Assembly (NCBI GenBank): GCA_905250025.1
Contig: CAJNOJ010000012.1
Span: forward strand, 248,001-312,000
Reading direction: 5' to 3'
DNA from: Adineta ricciae
Lineage: Eukaryota > Rotifera > Eurotatoria > Adinetida > Adinetidae
DNA: 64,000 nucleotides
Shown here: positions 13,562-26,300 of the stretch, in pieces
Layout of the letters: each line of letters opens with the position of its first letter
How positions within the stretch are numbered: the first letter of the stretch is position 1
Notes under the pieces: generated by a model
Told to the model about the DNA's origin: nothing
What the model saw: only the letters and a program-made list of their open reading frames with translations
Database searches by the model: none
Program-made: the position numbers and the translations under genes

Positions 13562-14566
13562 TTAATGTCGTTCGGTTTGAGAAGGTAGACATGTTTGATC
13601 ACGTTTGTACTCTGATCGATTCGGATGTTCTTTTTCATAGTTTCGCAAAAATAACCATAAACGCTCAGCAGCTTGTTGTTCACCTTTGTGAATTAACTCA
13701 ATCAATTGATGAATAATTGGTAACCAGGAAAGATCGTATCGATCCCAAGCAAACCCAAAAGTGATTGCCCGTCGTAAATATGCAAATGAAAACTGACGAA
13801 ACGACATGTCAAGTTTTTCTAGATGCGAATGGAAAAGTTCTTGGAATGAGGTTAATGTCACATTGAGAATAACTTCGGTTAAAAATCCGACGTAAGCATC
13901 GTCAGAAAGACGTTGTTTAATGCAATTATGTGGGAAAATTGTTTTCGAGACATATGGTCGAAGTCTTGCCAATAATGAACGAGAAAAACAAACGCCAGCT
14001 CCGTACGTTGCAAATGTAAATGTCTGGCTATGATTTCTAGTCTTCAATCGATGGTTTAGACTTGTTCGACCGATATAGTATGGAGAGAATGGATCGAATT
14101 GAGGTAAAAATTTATATAGATTTTCTAAATTCACGTATTGATCATCGTCAAATCGGCACATCCATTCAATATCCGGATTCGTTCGTGATAAATGGTAATA
14201 GAAGTCAAATTCATGGGCGGTTTTACAACATAAATCAAATCTACCATGTGTTTCCGAACAGTTCGTTTCAATGATAGTTTTAAACGATTTCAAAACTCTC
14301 TTGTCTGTGTATTTTTTTATACGATCTGTGAATAGATAAATTTTCGATTGCTGAGCCAGGCTCGACGATAGCCAACTTTGAAGGAGATAAGTTAAACGTG
14401 TTTGACAACGATTCGAAGTACGAATGAGAATGATTGTTTGTGAAATAATATTTGGTGTTAAGGAATGTTCTTTTCGGTTCATAACGGATGTTAACGCCAA
14501 AAGAATACTAACTAATAAGAAGATAGAAATCAGAAGTCGATTGCGATGATTTCTTTGGCGGAGCAT
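13562..14566 (-). CDS. fng: Fringe-like beta-1,3-N-acetylglucosaminyltransferase
   Basis: Fringe is a Golgi type II membrane enzyme that extends O-fucose on Notch EGF repeats with GlcNAc, changing Notch ligand preference. The open frame extends a few codons further upstream to a TTG at 14581, but the first ATG is at 14566, giving 334 residues. A basic N-terminus is followed by a signal anchor (RLLISIFLLVSILLALTSV). The glycosyltransferase-31-type catalytic core follows, with the metal-binding DDD in CRFDDDQYVN, YIGRTSLN, the ATYGAGVCFSRSLL acceptor-site segment, LSDDAYVGF and LFHSHLEKL. These match Fringe rather than other beta-3-glycosyltransferases. The gene is a single exon in a neighbourhood of intron-rich genes. 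No signal that the enzyme is broken is seen. Confidence 0.9.
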   Translation of the reverse strand: MLRQRNHRNRLLISIFLLVSILLALTSVMNRKEHSLTPNIISQTIILIRTSNRCQTRLTYLLQSWLSSSLAQQSKIYLFTDRIKKYTDKRVLKSFKTIIETNCSETHGRFDLCCKTAHEFDFYYHLSRTNPDIEWMCRFDDDQYVNLENLYKFLPQFDPFSPYYIGRTSLNHRLKTRNHSQTFTFATYGAGVCFSRSLLARLRPYVSKTIFPHNCIKQRLSDDAYVGFLTEVILNVTLTSFQELFHSHLEKLDMSFRQFSFAYLRRAITFGFAWDRYDLSWLPIIHQLIELIHKGEQQAAERLWLFLRNYEKEHPNRSEYKRDQTCLPSQTERH

Positions 14567-15041
14567 TGATAAATGAATCAATCAATAGAAGTATGAGAAC
14601 GATGAAACTCCATATGTGAGGACAGATAATCAATGATTTGCTCTAAAACGTTTCGTGTTGATTGCTTTTTCTTTGGATAAGCAAACTGAAATATTGAAAC
14701 TTCCTCTTTTTTAAAATTAAGTACTTATATCATAATTTGCACACGATTGTTTGTCAGATATCAAATGTTGCTCGGCGGGAATATTGAATTCCTTCTCACT
14801 TGTACGAGCGATTTAAAAATACAAATCCTATGGGTTACCTATTCATTTCCCTTTGTACAGTCTGACTTAGACTTATGTCGAAGTTAGTATCTTTAGTGAT
14901 TAAGCGCATGCATATTTCAAGTAACAGCATGAGTCGAACTTCAAACAACAATTTCTACTATGTTTTTTTTTGTTCTGAGTATTATGACATGTCGAATAAA
15001 CTTTTTCTTCTTCGTATGCAGTGAAAATTTCTTTCTTCAAA
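14567..15041. other. Divergent promoter region
   Basis: The Fringe and B-box gene starts face away from each other here. The 3' end carries a pyrimidine tract and CAG (15019-15021) about 20 bases before the B-box ATG, which could be a cis or trans splice acceptor. No gene is seen. Confidence 0.5.
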
Positions 15042-16337
15042 ATGTCGCAACCATGTGCTATTAAAAATTGCAAACGTGCATCCCGAACTTTGTGCCATTG
15101 TTGTAATCAAAATCTTTGTCGAGATCATTTTAATGAGCACGACGATCTTCTCAATTCGAAATTGGTTCCTCTAGCTGATGAAGTCAACACATTAAATGAT
15201 CGAATATCAGCGATCAATCTTGACGACATGATGGATGAATGTCGGCAAGAACTAGACCAGTGGCGTCGTAATTGTTATAAAACTATTGATGATCTATATC
15301 AACAAAAATGTCGAGAACTCCAGGAATATGTTAGTACTAAGATCGATAGTCAACAACAAAGTGTCACTGCTCTACGCACACGAGTGGCTGAACTGATCGA
15401 TAAACAGGAGACAACAAAGAAAGATATTGCTGACGTAACATCGACAATTCATAATCTTGCGCAAAGTATCGAATCAATTGAACAAAACATTGCACAAGTT
15501 GATACCACATCATTAAAATTAGATGATACGATGATACGAATTGGAGAGGTAAAGACACAAAGTTGTGTTTTGTTAAAACTTTCCACTCCAAGCCATACGA
15601 TTGGACGCAGTGGAGCAGCATGGAACGCAGTTGCCGCTAATGACCAATTTTTATTGCTGCACATGAATTCCAAACTATGTTTAGTTGATGATACTTACTC
15701 TATTGTGAAATGTGCAAATTGGGAGTATGGCTTAATACTAGGTATGTGCTGGTCGTCATCAGTTAATTGTTTTATCGTGCTCACTAAGCAAAAAATATTT
15801 CTTTTCAATGAAAACACAGCGGCCATTAACGAAATTCATAACATACAAAACGGCAACTGGCATGCATGTGGCTGTTCTGATCATTCGTTGTATTTATCAC
15901 AATCTGACTCGAATTCATCTGTTTTCCAATTTTCCTTACCCTCAACTCATTTGGCAAGGCGCTTGGTGACAAATCAAAATGAAAATCGCGAACAAATAGA
16001 TAGCATTACATGCAACCGAGGAACAATTCTTTTGGCGTTGAATAACATTAGTATAAAAGCGAAAACAATTCAACTCCGATCAGACAATACCTTTAACATA
16101 TTATGGTCGTTTCAGCTAGACGTTACTTATAACAGCAATCGTACTCGCTGCTGTTCATTGAGTCAAAATCAGTGGCTCGTTACTGATTGGTATACATCAC
16201 GTATTTTCCATTTAACACAGAATGGACTACTAAAAGCAACATGTACTTACAGCTCGAGAACGTATGACATCATTTTGTTCCACTCGAACATTCTAACCAT
16301 TCTTACAGATGGTCGTATTGACTTTCACAGAATATAA
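15042..16337 (+). CDS. B-box zinc finger, coiled-coil protein with a possible C-terminal propeller
   Basis: 431 residues in one exon. I chose the ATG at 15042 (MSQPCAIKNC) because the extension upstream begins with GTG and crosses a likely splice acceptor. Residues 4-36 form a B-box-like zinc site: Cys/Cys spacing in CAIKNC, then CHCCNQNLC and DHFNEHDD. A coiled coil follows at about residues 45-165 (Gln, Glu and Leu heptads). The C-terminal ~250 residues lack Lys-rich disorder and show repeated hydrophobic strand plus Trp/Asn/Ser patterns, such as GMCWSSSVNCFIVLT and NQWLVTDWYTS, consistent with an NHL/beta-propeller-type fold. No RING finger is present, so E3 ligase activity cannot be claimed. 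Proteins of this layout are numerous in bdelloids. Function unknown. Confidence 0.8.
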   Translation: MSQPCAIKNCKRASRTLCHCCNQNLCRDHFNEHDDLLNSKLVPLADEVNTLNDRISAINLDDMMDECRQELDQWRRNCYKTIDDLYQQKCRELQEYVSTKIDSQQQSVTALRTRVAELIDKQETTKKDIADVTSTIHNLAQSIESIEQNIAQVDTTSLKLDDTMIRIGEVKTQSCVLLKLSTPSHTIGRSGAAWNAVAANDQFLLLHMNSKLCLVDDTYSIVKCANWEYGLILGMCWSSSVNCFIVLTKQKIFLFNENTAAINEIHNIQNGNWHACGCSDHSLYLSQSDSNSSVFQFSLPSTHLARRLVTNQNENREQIDSITCNRGTILLALNNISIKAKTIQLRSDNTFNILWSFQLDVTYNSNRTRCCSLSQNQWLVTDWYTSRIFHLTQNGLLKATCTYSSRTYDIILFHSNILTILTDGRIDFHRI

Positions 16338-16502
16338 ATGCACACGTCAATTATCATCGAATAAATCTTTGACTTTTACATGAATTTCTATTTTACTTCT
16401 TTTGTCTCGATTAAGAAATAACAACATACAAAGATATCACAAATATACAAATTATCTAAAAGTAAATATTGCGAGAAATCACAATTAACTAGGAACGTTT
16501 CT

Positions 16503-18850
16503 TCAGTTCATTTCCATTGGTTCTACACTGTCGTTTTGTTTACAAAGTAAATTATTAATCACGGTTGCTACATCGCTCTGTTGAAATTCATTTTGTAATG
16601 CTTGTAACCGTTCATCAAACGATGCTGCTGAGCCAGTCGATAGTAAACCCAAAAGATTATCGATTTTAGTCAGATCTGGACGAGTTCCGTTGAATTTGAA
16701 CTAAAAGAAAGCGAGATTATATACTGAATATTATCGTTTGTTCTTTAAACTTACTTGAATCACGTCGGGTACTTTTTCGATTTCGAACTTCTGGTACATT
16801 TCTCCTTTATCATGTTGATGACGAAGGAATGAAATAAAGACTAATTTAGCGGGATAGATTTCTTCGCGATATCTCATAAATAGTTTGAAGAATCGCGTCA
16901 ATGTGCCATCCGCTAACACTGCATTGCTATTCTCTTCTTCGTCTGTAACCATAATGAAGGTTTTGATAATTTCTTTGCTATCAAAATATGGTACGAGACC
17001 GGCAGCATTAGCTGTGGCCCCGGTCGCACGTGTTTCGAGAGCTAAATTTAGAACATCTTCGATCGTTTTTGGAGTGAATGCGGGTAGAAACATTTTCGTA
17101 TTGAAGAAATTTAATTTCGCAGAACAAACTGCGGTTAAAAATGACGACAGAATAGTTGCTGTTCGAATGGCCACCTCCATCGAACTTGATGCATCACCGA
17201 GAACAACAACGGGTGATTCCAATGGCAATTTAATGTTTTGCAGTTGAGCTTCAGCAACCGATAAAAGATTTGAATAGAGCGCTGTTTTGTTTGCTTTAGC
17301 AGATTGTGTGAGTCGAGTGGTATCTCGTAATGTTTGAAGTAGTAATAGACGCTCCATAAGTTTTCCATACGGTAAATGAATTTGTTCTCCATGTTGAAAA
17401 CGTTCACTAACGATTTTGTCAACTTCTTCACATTGTAAATCTTCATAATACCATAATATGGTATCTAATGTTTCTTCATAGGATGCAATTCGAGCTTTCG
17501 AAGAATCATTAAGTTGATCCTTGAATTGTTTCAAATGTGAATAAGGAATCTTGAACTCTTTCAATAAGATATTGATATTATCAGGAGTGAGATCTCGACA
17601 ACGTGCTACCATCGTGTCTGCAGGTGCTGGTGTGCCAAAACAGAAAGGTAAGAACCATGGTAAAGCCGGAAAGTCTTTTGTTGGATTAAAATGAACAATA
17701 TCTGCTAGTTTTCTCCATGGTTCTGTTGGCATGTGCAATGCAAAGTACTCTAATTCTTGCGTAGTTAACGTTCGAGTCCAACGTCGAATGTGACGAGCAA
17801 CCGCACCACTTGCTGAACCAGTTGCCGGTTTAAGTTTATTCAAATTATCGACGTTATTTTTAATTTTACCTAATTTACTCGCTTTAGGTTTTGTATTGCT
17901 CAGTTCGAGTCGTTTTAATTGCTTTTCGTGGGCACGACTTTGTCGGCCTGCATCTAACATGGTTACTGCCTTCAGTACTTCAGTTAGAGTGAATAACTTC
18001 TGATGTCGCAGAAGATTTTTTGCTAACTGATGATCGTGTCGACACCATGCCGCAGCTAAAACACACGCTTTCGCCTTTTGTCCAATTTCAACATTGTTTT
18101 CACGAAGTGTGAACAAAGCAGCTAAATATCGAGAAAGATTCGTGCTTTGCGCTTGAATATGTTGATCAATTGTAACATTGGCATTGATAAAGAACGGTTT
18201 AGGATCAAAATTAATATCTAAATCGACTACAGTGTTGTTTGGAACCACTAGTTGATCAGTATCAATTGATCGAGGACGCGAATGCCGAAAAGTTCCTCGC
18301 ATTCTACCACGCACAGCAACTCGGCCGCGACTTGTTCCACGACCACGACTTGCTCCAAGTCCACGACCACGACTTGCTCCAAGTCCACGACCACGACTTG
18401 CTCCAAGTCCACGACCACGACTTGCTCCAAGTCCACGACCACGACTTGCTCCACGTCCACGACCACGACTTGCTCCACTACCACCCCCACGACTTGCTCC
18501 CANCGACCACGACTTGCTCCAAGTCCACGACCACGACTTGCTCCAAGTCCACGACCACGACTTGCTCCAAGTCCACGACCACGACTTGCTCCAAGTCCAC
18601 GACCACGACTTGCTCCAAGTCCACGACCACGACTTGCTCCAAGTCCACGACCACGACTTGCTCCAAGTCCACGACCACGACTTGCTCCAAGTCCACGACC
18701 ACGACTTGCTCCAAGTCCACGACCACGACTTGCTCCAAGTCCACGACCACGACTTGCTCCAAGTCCACGACCCCGACCACGTCCGCGATACACTGAAATA
18801 CATCCAAAACTTAGATTCCTACATATAGCGTATTCTGATTTTAACTTACT
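16503..18850 (-). CDS. von Willebrand A domain protein with RG-repeat N-terminus
   Basis: Exons 16503-16700, 16755-18792 and a leader exon ending at 18850. The start codon is apparently split: the A at 18850 joins TG at 18792-18791 across a 57-bp intron. The N-terminal ~150 residues are tandem GLGASRGR octapeptides plus RGRG variants, likely RNA-binding. They are followed by ~400 mostly helical residues including a WRKLADIVHF segment and FPALPWFLPFCFG. A vWA domain follows with the MIDAS motif DASSS (VVLGDASSSM), a TGATANAAG Thr and a TDEE Asp. The last exon adds 65 residues. Helical repeats followed by a vWA domain recall Ro60/TROVE proteins, but I cannot confirm that. An undetermined base at 18503 in the repeat shifts the frame, so the repeat number and exact N-terminus are uncertain. 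Confidence 0.72.
18337..18783. repeat. 24-bp minisatellite encoding SRGRGLGA
   Basis: About 18 tandem copies of a 24-bp unit (plus strand CCACGACCACGACTTGCTCC plus AAGT). Copies distal to the N are nearly identical, and a few variants lie on the 3' coding side (CCACGT, CCACTACCACCC). Because 24 is divisible by 3 and the unit has no stop in any frame, all six frames remain open through it. The minus-strand frame giving SRGRGLGA is the coding one, as it continues into the vWA protein. Confidence 0.92.
18503..18503. other. Assembly gap (single N) in the minisatellite
   Basis: One undetermined base sits inside the tandem repeat. The RG-repeat frame on its 5' coding side and the RG-repeat frame on its 3' coding side differ. 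The true array length is therefore probably not represented, and the apparent frame break is an assembly artefact. Confidence 0.85.
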
Positions 18851-20367
18851 TTTTATTTTAATAATGACAATAAATCGAATAGAGATGGCTGAGATGAAAC
18901 TATTGATAGAAAACCGAGTATCAAAGAAGTACTGTGTTAATGATGCTAGAGAAAATGAATGTTTTCAAACATAATATGTAACTTTTTATATAGTGAATAT
19001 CATTGCACAACGTTTTCGTAATTGGAAAGGACAAACAATGAAATGAAGTGCAAATCGAATCTTATCGTTGCACTACCTTTGATTTCAAACAGTAACATCG
19101 AGTCAGTATTTCATCAGCAATGTTGAAACTATGTGTCACTTCCTTGCTTTGTTCGTTCTTCAATCGAATTTCGTCATGTTTATCTTTCATAGATATCGAT
19201 ACAGTTAACTTGACGGTGAACTTTTCAAAACAAAAATTACAAATTACTGTTTGAAACATTGTTAGTTGACATTGATGCACTTTCTTTACCAGATGATATT
19301 AGATTTTGGAGATTACGTGTTTTCACTCGTACCACTATATACACAAAAATTTTGTAAGAATCAAATAAGTTAAATAGAAATCACTACTGAAAACTTATGA
19401 CGGAAAGATTGTTTATGTTTTTCCAAGTTGAATATACAGCGATATTCATCATTCAAGTATGTCTTCGTCTTTTTCTCCGTATTAAATGATGATATCTCCC
19501 TTGTGGTACACAACACACTGATATTTTGATGTCGAGCAATACACTAAGTAGTTTGTACATGGATTCCATGACGATCTTCGGTCAATTTAAAAGACTATCA
19601 TTACAGAATGATTCATACGAATCAGAGATGATTTCTCTTTGAAATCCAGCTGACAGTGTTTGCCGATGATGCTTATGTTTCAGAAGAGCAAATCGTTGAA
19701 AGGTTGATAAGAAGAATTCTGCTAACCTCAACTTAACGTACATAAGTTACAAGAACCTATGTTTTCCCGATAGACGTCACTCGTTATTCTGTTCAGTCGA
19801 TGAAACTATAAATAGATTCTCGAAACACGATCAATATTTTGTAGATTATTGACGTCAATCGAAGGACAATTCCCAGGTTTTCTTTGACATTCTTCTCAAA
19901 TTCATTAATCAATGAAAAGTACATTTTTCATCTGTTTTTCTCGAAAACAATCATCGATTCACGTATGACATGTACATATAAGGTTCTTACGAGATATTTT
20001 CGTGACTGATCTTAATATTATTTTTAATTTCCAGATAGATTTATTGTTTTTGTCCAACAATTTCCCAAAACGCTTGCCGTCAACCGGTAACAAAAGATGT
20101 AAAATGAAAAATATTCATTTACTTGCACCTTCCTGTTAGTCAATGACGTCGTTTCATCGTCAAAATGGGATTTCTCTGTAGACATTCGATATCCATAGTT
20201 AATTGTGAAATGATTAAAACAAGTCGAACAATTCTCACGAGAACAGAAAAAAGCGAGAGAGACAGAGAAAGAGAAATCGTATTGAACTACCTTTCCCTAT
20301 ATTATTCAGTCGTTTCAAACTACATATCGACGACAGTTATACACGAGGCACAACTAACGTCGGTATC
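18851..20367. other. Intergenic region upstream of the polycystin gene
   Basis: No supported gene. Short open frames (for example minus 19062-19280) have no start context, partner exon or domain character. The 3' end lies before the polycystin ATG at 20368. Divergent transcription from the vWA gene and the polycystin gene means promoters should lie here. Confidence 0.5.
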
Positions 20368-23300
20368 ATGAAGATCCCGGTGTTCTTTGTTTCATTCATA
20401 ATTACCATCTCATTCACTGGTTCTCTTCAAAGCGAAGGTATGTTTCTGATTTCATTAAACGAATTTTACTTTGAAACTTGTCTTTCATCAGATGGAATAG
20501 TTCTCCTTGATCGCTCGCGAGACAAACCTGAAGCAGATGGATTCTATCATTTATCAAACTACGAATTCAATTGTTTTCGACAATTATCTGAATGTTCCCA
20601 ACACGGTTGGTCATTACGATTCAAATTATACCTCAATCCATTTCAAATCGTCGATCGAGAACGAAAATTGTTAGTATTTAGTAGTGGTGCACATGAACCC
20701 CACGGTGATGGCATGTCTATTTATCTTTATCAATCTAAGAATACATCCTATTTGGAATTTGGCTTGAAAGAATTTCGAAATGATCAGTTTGCGTATTTCT
20801 GGCAAGTAGACGCTGATTTAGAAGTTAGCAAATGGATCGATGTTGTGACGATTGTTGATCAACGCGTCACAGCATTTGGAAAACATCATCAGATGAGCAT
20901 ATTCTTTGACGGACACTTCTATAAAGAAACACAGATGGAAAATTATACGGAAGTTTTTGCATTTAAGTATGCTGAATTGCATCCAAAAGTGGTGACAGTC
21001 TATGGCAATGATACAGGATTGATGAAATTCGATGAATTTGTTTATTATGAACGTGCTCTCTCAGAAGAAGAAATTACTAATGGTTTGTTTTTCACAGAGA
21101 AAGAAGAAAAAAGAAACATGTAATGTTCGTGTTTGATTTTAGTATCGTTGGATCGTGTGGCGATGGGTTGTTTAAAAGAAGTTGGCATGATTCATCAATA
21201 TGTTATTCCTGAAAAATACGATCGATGGCAGCAATGCCGCGCGGATTGTTATGGACGAAAGATGAATGTTTGTTTGAAAAGAAGCTTTGAATTGCTAATA
21301 CTTTATTCTTTTGAATAGATTGCTTTGTATTCGCCCTCGAATGGTCACTGTGCGTGTATTCAAAATTCGTATGAATTGGACGCCTCATTTAAGTATGATA
21401 TGACCAATTGTCAGTGTTCATTGGAAAAATCAAGTAAACCGTGTCGTAAGGATGACCAATGGCATGTATTAGCAGTTTCCAATGTAATTGATTTAATCGA
21501 CAGTGAAGTTGGTATGTATCGTCTGATCTGTTGAAAGTTGAGTATAGTCAAAAGTTCAAAAGTCGAATCTCGATGGAATTAGAACGTAGTCACTACTGTT
21601 GCGATAAAGAAGAGAATTGTTATACTTTGGAGTAGTATAATATGTAATTGAGAAACATTTCGAGGTTTCTTATTTGTTGCATAAATTTGTTTAGGCCTCG
21701 AGATCCATATGGCTGATTCCAGTTTTCTTACTCATGGTCGAACGCGAGTTCAAATAAATGAAGGCGTCGAAATCGTTGTTTTGATAAAAAATGAACGAAA
21801 TCTCGCTTCGTTGACTGTCTACGGTGACATCGAAGGACAGGAAACAATGAGTTCCAATAGTTCGAATGAAATATACATTACCCCTGGCGTTGTAAGTTTT
21901 CTTCTGTATTAAAAATTTCGATTTAATAATTTCTTCGGAAATCTCAAGGTGAACCTCTCATGGAAAAGTGAAGGTGCAAAGAAAGTACAATTTCGTGCTG
22001 ATTATCGTCGCGTGGTCAACAATGAGATGGCTGAATATCGTACTGTTTATGCCGACGTTGTTTACGTCAAAACAGATTTGCCGTTACAATTCGTCCACTT
22101 CACATCGGATAGTCGTGATGGTCAAAAATATCAAAATTTCACTGTACAAACATTCGGTAGGATATATCCTTACATAGCGCATCGAACTTCTCGGTTTTGT
22201 CATTTCTAGGAAGTGTACCAATCAATTGTACAGTTGATTATGGTGATGGACATCGTCAAACAAATGGTACAAGTCGTCATCAATACTACACAGCTTATTT
22301 CGCAAGAAATTATACGCGTTATGGACAATACAATGTCACCGCTCGTTGTTACAATGATCGTAGTGATAATAGCACACAGATAACACGTACAATTCGACGA
22401 GAGAAAATGAATGTGAAGATGATTGTTCATGAAAATCTCATGGAGACAGACAGTGTTAGCCGATTCAATTTAATATCACGAGAAGACTACTCATTCCGGC
22501 ATGCCAGTTGTTTACATTTAAGAAACATGGTCACAAATGATAAGATGAAATTGATCTGGCGACGAAAAACTCTAGAAGTTATTCCAAATGATGTATGTAG
22601 ATCTTTCACAATCTAGTTTCCTAATAAATTCACAATTGTGTATCTAGGTCTTATCCGTTGGCAAACACATGTATCAACTACAATGTGATGATACGCCATT
22701 ACAAGCTTATTATCTTTATGTTCAACCAGCTGTTCGATCATTGGATATCGAAGCATCACAAACAATCATCAAAAGTGGACAGTCAGTACAATTCTCCATC
22801 ATACTCGAGCCTACGATTGATCTTACTGTTGTTTTCGATTGTAATGCACCTGGAACTCCATTACAGATCATTTACATTCAAAATGTAACGGATATGTCAC
22901 CGATCGTCGTAGCTAATTGTACCTATTCTAAAACGGGTCAATACCATCCATTAGTTAGTGCCAACAATCGTATTAACTTAGTCAATCAGTCGATTCGAAT
23001 CGATGTTGAAGAGCCATTATCACAATTCAAAGTCGAAATCGAAGATCGTCATGATGTTAATCAATTAACATCAGTTACCATACGAGCACTAGAGCGCATT
23101 CCATTTGAAGGGGTCTTTACCTTAACCATTGTCGATAGCACGAGTATCAATGAGAAAAATCAAACACGAACTGAACGTATACAATTGTTATCATCGAATG
23201 ACTTCACCGAACAGTTCTATATGAATATAACCACATACGGCCGACAAACAGTACATGTTCGTGGTGGTGAATTTCCTAACATACGTGAAGCGCAAACAAC

Positions 23301-26300
23301 CTTTACAATTGGAACAGACATCACCGTGAAACCTCAAGTGCATATGGTTAATCAAGTGGCTCTTGTTAATGAAGATTTTGTTTGGGTGGATATTCAATGG
23401 ATTAACGGAATCGGTTTTGACATTCAGGTTGATTACGGAAATGTAAAGAAAGTTTTGATTCGTTACGGACAAATCATGGCCAGTCAAATGAATCGTATCA
23501 TAAAGAAGAATGATGGTGAACATCAAATACAATGGAAGCGTCTTACTCGACAACGATTTCAAGTTGGATACAAGTAGGTCTAATTCGCGTTTCCCAAAAT
23601 TCTGACGCAAAACAAACTCTATCATGTTCTATAGATTCATGAAAGCTGGCACATATAAAATCGATGTTACTTTCACTCAACCATCATCCAAACTTCTATC
23701 TGTCGAAATCAAATGTCCAACAGTCACTATCGTCGATGGTATCACTGAACCTGAACGAACATGCTTCCCCGAACAACAGTTTTCTCTTGTTTCTTCCAAT
23801 GCATTCAATAATGTTACATCTTATTCACCTGTTTTGCTTCTTCCTTACACTCTTCAACATAATCTTGAACCAGTCATTATAAGCAACTGTTCAGAACATG
23901 ACTTTGTCTATTCATTCTATCTGCTATCCATTGATGCATCACACTGGAAATATTCTCGTACACAACGATATTCTCACTCGATGCATCAATCATTTCAAGA
24001 AACATTTCTCTCGAAAGATTGCTCTGAACTTGGTCCAAAATCAACGTTAACAATCGAACCGAAATCGCTTTCCCATGGATATTACATGGCGTCTTTTACT
24101 GTGACGACCAGTTCGAATCCGTTCGATTTTCGACAATTTTTTCAACCAATTGAAATCATCCGTTCGGATTTGGAAACAACCTTTGGTGGAAATGATACTT
24201 TGACAAATGATCACGATACACTCGAATTAGATTTCTACACAGCAACGATCGATCCCGATACAAAAGAATTCGATCGGCGAAAAGTTAACTTCACTTTGCT
24301 CTGTTATCCAGAAGTGTTGCAACCATCGATTTTCATTCCCGATACAATTCAACTTGGTTCGACACGACCTACAGAAGCAAATCCACAAAATCATAACAAT
24401 TGGTTTATTCAGTGGAACAACTTCTCATTGGTAACTCGTCGTTCAGAATTGAATATTCAAATCTATGAAAATCATTGCATATTACCCAATCCGAAACGAG
24501 CGAACAACAAACCGGTGATTCAATTTGATCCTAAGACGAAAACGTTCAATATCAGCGAACAAGATCTCGATTTCAGTAATGGTACACTCTACTTCTTATT
24601 GATTATTCGGCATTTAATTGATGGACGACAACTGATTGCACGTTTGGAAGTTGACAGACAAATGAAAATTGTGTTTGAAACTGAAGATTTGAGTGCATTG
24701 GAGGACGCCTTGGGCAATTTGGATGATTTAGCTTTGAGTAATCCGAAAAAGGCTGTCGAATTGATTTCAAGTCTGGCTGACAAACTCAACGAGATGAGTG
24801 ATAATTCTGTAAGTTGAGCGTACAAGTTCTACAGGTATATCGACTATTTCATTCTCATAGACTACCGGAGAAATAAGTGATGCAGATCGAGATGCGATGA
24901 ACGAACGTATGGCATCTGTAAGTATATCGAGCTTTGGATTGCAACTATGAAGATATTTGTTGGGAACTTAGATGCGATCAAAGATGTTATCATCAATGGA
25001 TACGGTGATTGATTCATCAAGCGATCCAAATATGGTCGACAAAGTGCTCAAAGCTAGTGCGACAGTCACAGCAAATAGCAATCAGATGCCATTGAATAAC
25101 CAAGTTTGTGCATCATTCTATTCGGTTGACTTTAATCAAAAAGGTACTATTTGTAGGAAAAAGGCGCTGGTATTATTGAAAAAGTCGGTAATAAAGTGAA
25201 AGAAATGGAAACAGCTGATGAAAGTACTGTTACTGGTTTAGCGACCTGTATGTATTTTCCCTTTATTAATTCTTTGATTTGGAAGTATTGAATGAATTGT
25301 AGCGTTGATGGATGTTGGCGGTAATGTTCTTCAAGCGGCATCGAAAACAGTCAAGAAGGATAAGGACAACGATCCTGCTGCTGTCATTGAAGTATGAATA
25401 AGCACCAGTATTTTTGTTTCAGATGACAAAATTTTTTCTTTCGGTCATGTAGAATCTCGAAGCGGAAATGAAAGAACCTGAGGAGGAAGAAGAAATCGAA
25501 ACGAAAGTTTTGTATGCCCCAACACAATTCTATGATGATTGTGACGAGTGTGATACTTTACCGGAAGAACGATGGGAAGCATATCGATTAAAACTTGAGG
25601 AAGAAAAGAAGGCAATCGTTAAAGGACGACAACGGGTATAAATGTTTACTTTTGTTTTGTGTCTGATTGTTCTGAAAATGTTTGCTTTCCTCAAGGCTTC
25701 GAGTATTGCTAAACGTAGTGCTTCTGGCTTATTCACAGTTGGCGATGCTCTAACAAATCGTTCGTCAGGTGATGAACCTAAAACAATCGAAAGCAAATCC
25801 ATGGCAATGACTTTCACAAAAGCGTCTCCAGATGGTATGAGTATTCTAGTTTCGAAGAAATGTAAACTGTGTGTTTGTATTTCAAGGCCAATCAAGTTTA
25901 TCTGCTGGTGATACGAATATTCGATTGCCTAGTTTCAACGATCTCAATTCCGAATCCGGTGGTTCAAATGTATTCACTAAAGTGCTCGAATCTAAAGAGA
26001 ATCCATACGCAAGTGCAAATGGTAATACCGGTGTTCAAGGAAGTGTAGTCACGATTATTCTCTCACGTCCCGATGGATCTGAAATGCCTGTCACAAATAC
26101 TACCAAACCAATCTCGATTCGACTATCGAGACCAGTCGATAAACAACCTAAATATCAAATTCATGAATCGCACGGCACCACATTTCGTTATCATAAAGTG
26201 AATCTTCCCGAAAAGAATATGACCCTATCGATTTATGTTGCTCCGAATTTTTCACCGATGGATAATTATGCTGTTTATGTTTCATTTGGAGAAAATGAAA

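Noticed and set aside
18337-18783. Possible CRISPR-like array
   Set aside because: Units are contiguous 24-bp copies with no unique spacers, and the genome is eukaryotic. It is a coding minisatellite.
18239-18974. Multiple long open frames through the minisatellite on both strands
   Set aside because: They arise because the 24-bp unit has no stop in any frame. Only the minus frame giving RG repeats connects to a domain-bearing protein.
19062-19280. 72-residue minus-strand open frame
   Set aside because: No domain, no signal peptide, no neighbouring exons. It is consistent with chance in AT-rich DNA.
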